Source: Gammaproteobacteria bacterium (GTDB taxonomy: Bacteria; Pseudomonadota; Gammaproteobacteria; Pseudomonadales; UBA7434). From it: 18,591 bases of DNA. Position 1 is the first letter of the stretch, and every line of letters begins with the position of its first letter. Below, one piece after another: positions 14,462-18,591 of the stretch. A model generated the notes under the pieces. It saw only the letters and a program-made list of their open reading frames with translations, had not been told where the DNA came from and ran no database searches. The position numbers and the translations under genes are program-made. The stretch lies in contig JAJRPK010000183.1 of the NCBI GenBank assembly GCA_024280785.1, positions 1 through 18,591 of the forward strand, written 5' to 3'.

Positions 14462-15496
14462 TTAAAAGTTCTCAGGCATTTTGGCGTTCGCTCTTGCAGC
14501 ATCTCGAGAAATAGTGCGGGCAGCAACCATACTTGTTAAGCATTGATCCATTGTTTGCATTCCCAAGCTTCCACCCGTTTGTATGGCGGAGTACATCTGA
14601 GCGACCTTGTCCTCGCGGATTAAGTTTCGAATTGCCGGAGTACCTATCATAATTTCATGTGCTGCTACACGTCCACCATTAGGCTTTTTGATCAAGGTTT
14701 GAGAGATAACGGCGTGTAAACTTTCTGATAGCATGGAGCGAACCATCGATTTTTCAGCGGCGGGAAATACATCGACAATACGGTCGATAGTTTTAGCCGC
14801 TGATGTGGTGTGCAAGGTTCCAAAAACCAAATGTCCCGTCTCTGCAGCGGTTAGGGCTAGGCGAATAGTTTCAAGGTCTCGCATTTCACCGACCAGAATA
14901 ATATCGGGGTCTTCTCGCAGAGCAGAACGAAGTGCTTCGTTAAAACCGTGGGTATCTCTGTGGACTTCTCTTTGGTTCACCAGGCATTTTTTGCTTTCGT
15001 GAACAAACTCAATCGGGTCTTCAATCGTTAGAATGTGATCGTAGCGAGTTTCATTGATGTAATCGACCATGGCAGCGAGAGAGGTAGATTTGCCAGAGCC
15101 GGTGGGCCCAGTGACTAATACTAATCCGCGAGGTACTTGGGCGATATCTCTAAACACCTGACCCATACCTAAGTCTTCCATCGTGAGCACTTTAGATGGG
15201 ATCGTTCTAAAAACCGCTCCCGCTCCTCGATTTTGATTAAAGGCGTTGACTCGAAAACGTGCGGCACCGGGAACCTCGAAAGAAAAATCAGTTTCTAAAA
15301 ACTCCTCGAAGTCTTTACGCTGACCATCGTTCATAATTTCGTAGATGAGACCATGTACTTCTTTATGATCCATCGGGGGGAGGTTGATTCTCCGGATATC
15401 GCCGTCGACCCTTATCATGGGGGGCAGCCCAGCAGATAGGTGCAAGTCAGAGGCATTTTGTTTAGCACTAAATGCTAGCAGTTCGGTGATATCCAT
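14462..15496 (-). CDS. pilT: Type IV pilus retraction ATPase PilT
   Basis: Hexameric motor that depolymerises type IV pili, needed for twitching motility. 344 aa, the same as in Pseudomonas. N-terminal MDITELLAFSAKQNASDLHL; Walker A GPTGSGKST (130-138); Asp box TIEDPIEF (157-164); Walker B DIILVGEMRD with Glu204; His box AETGHLVFGTLHTTSAAKTIDR (His222, His229; split over the window 218-239); and the C-terminal AIRNLIRE required for retraction. It ends ...AKMPENF. RBS GAGAGAG immediately before ATG 15496. Divergent from yggS with 138 bases between starts, as in Pseudomonas, and followed by pilU. All ATPase residues are intact. Confidence 0.98.
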   Translation of the reverse strand: MDITELLAFSAKQNASDLHLSAGLPPMIRVDGDIRRINLPPMDHKEVHGLIYEIMNDGQRKDFEEFLETDFSFEVPGAARFRVNAFNQNRGAGAVFRTIPSKVLTMEDLGMGQVFRDIAQVPRGLVLVTGPTGSGKSTSLAAMVDYINETRYDHILTIEDPIEFVHESKKCLVNQREVHRDTHGFNEALRSALREDPDIILVGEMRDLETIRLALTAAETGHLVFGTLHTTSAAKTIDRIVDVFPAAEKSMVRSMLSESLHAVISQTLIKKPNGGRVAAHEIMIGTPAIRNLIREDKVAQMYSAIQTGGSLGMQTMDQCLTSMVAARTISRDAARANAKMPENF

Positions 15497-15634
15497 AAAC
15501 TCTCTCGTGTAAACCGATAATCAGTTGTTCGGTTGCTGAATCGAGGCAGTCGAAACTATTACAAACACTATAAAATCAAATAGTTGGTCGTTTGTATATA
15601 TTCTGACAGCCATTCACTAGTAACATACTCATTA
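15497..15634. promoter_or_regulatory. Divergent pilT / yggS control region
   Basis: These 138 AT-rich bases must carry the promoters for both pilTU (-) and yggS-proC-yggT (+). A 7-bp inverted repeat AACTATT (15554-15560)/AATAGTT (15579-15585) with an 18-base spacer sits near the middle and could be a regulator site. A CTGACA at 15603-15608 resembles a -35 element for yggS, but the hexamer 17 bases downstream is poor. I cannot name a promoter with confidence. Confidence 0.3.
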
Positions 15635-16327
15635 ATGATAGACATTGAAAAAAATATTGCCGCCGTTCAAGCCAGAATCTGCCGGGCATTGGCAGAAAAC
15701 TCACGAAGTGATGACTCGGTGGAATTATTGGCCGTGAGCAAAAAACAACCGATATCGGCTATTTTGGCGGCTAATACGGCGGGCTTAAGAGACTTTGGTG
15801 AAAACTACCTGCAAGAAGCCGCAGTTAAAATCAGCGAACTTCAAGAAAAATCGTTAAACTGGCACTTTATTGGCATGATTCAATCCAACAAAGCACGATC
15901 GATTGCTGATGAATTTGATTGGGTGCATAGCGTTGATCAGTTAAAAATTGCACAACGGTTGAGTACTCATCGATCGGCAAGTCGTAAGCCGCTTAATATT
16001 TGTTTACAGGTCAACATTGATGATGAGGACAGCAAGGCCGGTGTTCGCCCCGATCAATTGAGCGATTTAATAGGCCAGGTCGATAAACTGCCTCAACTTT
16101 GTTTGCGAGGTTTAATGGCGATTCCATCCCGGTCTAATTCCGCAGAGCAAACTCGTCAAAGTTTTTCGCGCATGAGTCAGTTATTTGAGTTGGGTAAAGA
16201 CCAGCTAAACAGCCCACATTTCGATACTTTATCGATGGGAATGTCGAATGACCTTGAGCTGGCAATAGCAGAAGGGGCGACTTTACTGCGAATAGGGACT
16301 GATATTTTTGGTTCTCGCCCTACATGA
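15635..16327 (+). CDS. yggS: YggS family PLP-binding homeostasis protein (PLPBP)
   Basis: Single-domain TIM-barrel protein that binds pyridoxal 5'-phosphate and balances vitamin B6 and amino/keto-acid pools; no catalytic activity is established. 230 aa from ATG 15635. This start matches the E. coli protein and puts the PLP lysine at position 36 (LLAVSKKQP), as in E. coli. A longer reading from TTG 15584 would add 17 unrelated residues and is rejected. Other marks: FGENYLQEAAVK (about 54-65), WHFIGMIQSNKAR (about 77-89), QVNIDDEDSKAG, LRGLMAIPS, and the phosphate-binding end LSMGMSNDLELAIAEGATLLRIGTDIFG (split). No clear Shine-Dalgarno is seen before the ATG. First gene of yggS-proC-yggT. Confidence 0.96.
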   Translation: MIDIEKNIAAVQARICRALAENSRSDDSVELLAVSKKQPISAILAANTAGLRDFGENYLQEAAVKISELQEKSLNWHFIGMIQSNKARSIADEFDWVHSVDQLKIAQRLSTHRSASRKPLNICLQVNIDDEDSKAGVRPDQLSDLIGQVDKLPQLCLRGLMAIPSRSNSAEQTRQSFSRMSQLFELGKDQLNSPHFDTLSMGMSNDLELAIAEGATLLRIGTDIFGSRPT

Positions 16328-16369
16328 ATAAAGATTTCAACGAATTATTGAAAAAATTTGGGAGTAGTT

Positions 16370-17233
16370 TTGAGTAAAAATACTATGGCGAATAGCGGTA
16401 CACCACCTAACAGCGACCGGGCAAACATTGCCTTTATTGGTGCCGGTAATATGGCGCGAAGTTTAATGGGCGGGCTGATTCAGCAGGGATACCCTGCTGA
16501 TAAATTGTCGACCAGCGATCCAGCTGAAGTCTGCTTATCCGAAGCTGGCAAGCTGGGGGCTGTTCGAACCTCGTCGTCCAATGCTGATATTGTCGAGCAG
16601 GCTGACGTTGTCATCTTGGCGGTTAAACCACAGGTGATGGCCGATGCGGTTTTACCGTTACAGTCGATATTAAAGCAACGAAAGCCATTGCTTGTTTCCA
16701 TTGCTGCTGGAATTCCATGCGCCAGTATACAAAAGTGGGCGGGAGAGGGCGTGCCGATTGTTCGTTGTATGCCTAACACTCCTGCGTTATTGCAGTCGGG
16801 GGCAACGGGTTTATATGCGACTGCCGATGTGCAAGTAGAGCAGCGGAGCTTGGCAGAGTCCATATTGAACGCTGTAGGCATTTCGGTGTGGGTAGACGAA
16901 GAAGCCGGGCTCGATGCAGTGACGGCCGTATCTGGCAGTGGGCCGGCCTATTTCTTTTTGTTGATGGAAGCGATGCAAGCGGTGGGAGAAAAGTTAGGTT
17001 TGTCAGCAGAAACTTCAGCTATTATTACTCAGCAAACGGCCTTGGGGGCGGCGAGAATGGTCGTTGAAGGCGACGTAGATGTAGCAGAACTTCGAAAGAG
17101 AGTAACGTCACCTAACGGAACTACGCAGGCAGCCATAGAGAGCTTTGAAAAAAACGGCATCCACTCCGTTGTAGAAAAAGCCATGCGTGCCGCTTTTGTA
17201 CGATCCGAAGAGTTGGCTAAAGAATTAGGTTAA
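16370..17233 (+). CDS. proC: Pyrroline-5-carboxylate reductase (ProC)
   Basis: Last step of proline synthesis: reduces 1-pyrroline-5-carboxylate with NAD(P)H; cytosolic. 287 aa from the TTG at 16370. I chose this start because GGGAG lies five bases before it. TTG 16358 lies upstream of that site and ATG 16385 has no good site. N-terminal Rossmann fold with FIGAGNMARSLMGGL, then AVKPQVM, SIAAGI, RCMPNTPALLQSGATGLYA, the dimerisation and active region AVSGSGPAYFFLLMEAM (split) and the C-terminal LRKRVTSPNGTTQAAI. All family blocks are present. It follows yggS by 42 bases and precedes yggT by 56, a conserved cluster. Confidence 0.96.
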   Translation: MSKNTMANSGTPPNSDRANIAFIGAGNMARSLMGGLIQQGYPADKLSTSDPAEVCLSEAGKLGAVRTSSSNADIVEQADVVILAVKPQVMADAVLPLQSILKQRKPLLVSIAAGIPCASIQKWAGEGVPIVRCMPNTPALLQSGATGLYATADVQVEQRSLAESILNAVGISVWVDEEAGLDAVTAVSGSGPAYFFLLMEAMQAVGEKLGLSAETSAIITQQTALGAARMVVEGDVDVAELRKRVTSPNGTTQAAIESFEKNGIHSVVEKAMRAAFVRSEELAKELG

Positions 17234-17289
17234 GCTACAAATAAACTTTGCAGATAAAGAACAGATAAACCAAGAGAGAAGCGAAAAAT

Positions 17290-17847
17290 ATGTTCAGTGA
17301 AATATTGGTACTATTGGTCTCCACCGTGGTAGAAATTTATACGATGGTAGTTCTACTTCGTTTGTTGATGCAGATTGCACGTGCAGATTTTTACAACCCC
17401 ATTTCCCAATTTATCGTTAAAGCAACCGACCCGCTACTGAAGCCTTTGCGCCGTTTTGTACCCGGGTTCTGGGGGATAGACTTTCCATCGTTGGTGCTAG
17501 CATTTTTAGTGCAAGTAGGCGGATTATTTTTATTAATGTTATTAAAAGGAGCGATTAGTACCAACCCGGTGCTTTACGGTGTGATGGGTTTGTTTGGACT
17601 GATTAACGTAGGTCTTAATCTGATTTTCTTTGCGATCATTATTATTATTATTGTGAGTTGGGTTGCCCCTGGTACATATAACCCGGCAGTGAGTTTGTTA
17701 CGACAAATAACAGAACCCATAATGGCGCCGTTTAGAAAAATACTCCCGGCTATGGGAGGCTTAGATTTTTCACCGATGCTGGCTATTTTTGTCATTCACG
17801 TTTTACGAACCATTGTGTTGCCTAATTTAATGGCCATGATGGTTTAG
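17290..17847 (+). CDS. yggT: YggT family integral membrane protein
   Basis: Inner-membrane protein of unclear function; family members have been linked to osmotic tolerance and, in other lineages, to membrane or division phenotypes. 185 aa with two YGGT repeats, each with a hydrophobic helix followed by a conserved amphipathic block. Repeat 1 is about 1-90, with NPISQFIVKATDPLLKPLRR (split; about 37-56). Repeat 2 is about 95-185, with NPAVSLLRQITEPIMAPFRK (split; about 136-155). Strongly hydrophobic stretches at 5-28, 65-85, 98-126 and 162-182. AG-rich RBS (GAGAGAAGCG) before ATG 17290. Third gene after yggS-proC. Its stop is 6 bases from the stop of the convergent glycosylase gene. Confidence 0.93.
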   Translation: MFSEILVLLVSTVVEIYTMVVLLRLLMQIARADFYNPISQFIVKATDPLLKPLRRFVPGFWGIDFPSLVLAFLVQVGGLFLLMLLKGAISTNPVLYGVMGLFGLINVGLNLIFFAIIIIIIVSWVAPGTYNPAVSLLRQITEPIMAPFRKILPAMGGLDFSPMLAIFVIHVLRTIVLPNLMAMMV

Positions 17848-17853
17848 GCTTTA

Positions 17854-18504
17854 TTAATAATTGATGCACCTTTGAGTTTTTTTGCCTTGTGATAGCACCG
17901 TGGTAGCTCCATGATAGCGCCACAAAAACAGGCTTCCTGCGGTTCGCCACGGGGCCCAATGCTCGATTAAATCGCGCGCCTGTTTGGGTGTAGGCCTCTC
18001 TTTTAAACCTTTGAGCCTTCCGAGAGCCACTCTAAGGGCTAAATCGTCGGCGGGAAAAATATCTTTTCGATTGAGTGAAAACATTAAATAGATTTCGGCG
18101 CTCCAGCGACCGAAGCCTCTCAGTGCCACGATATCTGCAACGGCTTCTTCGTCTGATAGTTTAGATAATCCTTTAATGTTAAAATCTCCCTTTTTTATCG
18201 CATGGGCTAGTCCTTTGGCGTATTCAATTTTTCTGTAAGACATGCCAGCAGTGCGTAGCTGATCGTCTTTGGTCGCCAGAATAGTAGAAGCGTTCAAGTC
18301 GGGCACAAGTGTATTTACTCTAGCCATAATAGCGCTGGCAGCATGAGTGGATATTTGTTGACTGACGATGGTTGAAAAAAAAGTGTCAAAACTAGCAGAG
18401 CGGATGCGCGGTTTGGGGTGACCAATAACCGTTAGTGCTTTAGCGATGTCTTCGTCGACCTTGGCTAAAGCGTGGCAATGTTTGCGTAGGGTTTGAGGAG
18501 TCAT
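17854..18504 (-). CDS. HhH-GPD DNA glycosylase, AlkA/3-methyladenine type
   Basis: Base-excision repair enzyme predicted to remove alkylated purines from DNA. 216 aa, the short form lacking the N-terminal domain of E. coli AlkA (282 aa). Residues 40-60 (FDTFFSTIVSQQISTHAASAI, with the conserved QQ-S) open the helical core. The helix-hairpin-helix is about 124-140 (IVALRGFGRWSAEIYL). The catalytic Asp is Asp154 in FPADDLAL. HWAPWRTAGSLFLWRYH (about 186-202) is the typical closing helix. No Cys cluster for an iron-sulfur centre is present, so it is not Nth/MutY. ATG 18504 has no evident Shine-Dalgarno. Convergent with yggT. The 3' end carries a three-copy 11-bp tandem repeat. Confidence 0.9.
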   Translation of the reverse strand: MTPQTLRKHCHALAKVDEDIAKALTVIGHPKPRIRSASFDTFFSTIVSQQISTHAASAIMARVNTLVPDLNASTILATKDDQLRTAGMSYRKIEYAKGLAHAIKKGDFNIKGLSKLSDEEAVADIVALRGFGRWSAEIYLMFSLNRKDIFPADDLALRVALGRLKGLKERPTPKQARDLIEHWAPWRTAGSLFLWRYHGATTVLSQGKKTQRCINY

Positions 18505-18591
18505 GTGACTATTTATTTTCTTTGTTATGGTGAGTTTAAGTTGTCGAGCTTAGCTATCGGCTCTACCCATAAATCGTTTGTCGCCAGTATG
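18505..18591. other. Right-edge segment, gene content unresolved
   Basis: Two - strand frames are open to the window edge: one ends ...RFMGRADS at a TAA and the other ends ...AKLDNLNSP at a TAA closer to the glycosylase. A + strand frame from GTG 18505, preceded by GAGGAG with a 4-base spacer, is also open to the edge for 29 codons. None is long enough to recognise, and I cannot tell which is coding. Confidence 0.2.

Noticed and set aside
15584..15634. N-terminal 17-residue extension of YggS from a TTG
   Set aside because: The ATG at 15635 matches the family start and puts the PLP lysine at position 36; the extension has no family similarity and would occupy most of the divergent promoter region.
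1..18591. Mobile elements, CRISPR arrays, toxin-antitoxin pairs or defence genes
   Set aside because: No transposase, integrase, regular spaced repeats or recognisable defence domains were found. All larger genes belong to ordinary housekeeping or transport families.

Overview
The window looks like a stretch of core chromosome from a marine-type gammaproteobacterium of the Pseudomonadales/Cellvibrionales group. Evidence: PilT (344 aa) and PilU (381 aa) are very close in length and sequence to my memory of the Pseudomonas proteins; pilT is divergent from yggS-proC-yggT as in Pseudomonas; and GlmS, UvrD, YciA, YaaA, YqgE and RuvX all read as gammaproteobacterial. Base composition is moderate (mid-40s % GC by eye). 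No rRNA, complete tRNA, transposase, integrase, phage gene or CRISPR array is visible. I do not see a new multigene defence or biosynthetic system; the unusual material is mostly small-scale (RNA structures, start-site architecture, an orphan lipoprotein).

Layout. (1) Bases 1-972 hold the 3' half of glmS (both SIS isomerase domains), followed by a convergent cyclic-di-GMP phosphodiesterase with a degenerate GGDEF domain and an intact EAL domain. Its start appears to be a TTG overlapped by a six-residue leader ORF. (2) uvrD (2647-4800) is a full-length DNA helicase II. (3) 4944-8562 is a TRAP transporter of the 2-oxoacid/monocarboxylate type. Its binding protein (predicted lipoprotein) is on the + strand and the small and large membrane subunits are on the - strand. 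A YciA acyl-CoA thioesterase lies between them, with a strong convergent hairpin. (4) 8773-10410 holds an unrecognised four-cysteine lipoprotein, convergent with a lipoprotein M48 metallopeptidase carrying C-terminal TPRs. (5) 10665-13224 is a + strand run: yaaA (clearly AT-richer than its surroundings), a DUF938 methyltransferase-like gene, yqgE and ruvX. (6) pilT-pilU (type IV pilus retraction ATPases) runs on the - strand and converges on ruvX. A near-perfect intrinsic terminator for the pilU transcript is written inside the last codons of ruvX. (7) yggS-proC-yggT is on the + strand, divergent from pilT, and ends against a convergent short AlkA/HhH-GPD DNA glycosylase. The last 87 bases hold no assignable gene.

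Functional themes: cell-wall precursor synthesis (glmS), DNA repair and recombination (uvrD, ruvX, the glycosylase), envelope quality control (M48 protease), uptake of small organic acids (TRAP) beside thioester turnover (yciA), surface motility (pilTU) with a c-di-GMP phosphodiesterase elsewhere in the window, and PLP/proline metabolism (yggS-proC). Links between blocks are inferred from adjacency only. Functional names come from recognising motifs and family sequences by eye, not from database searches.
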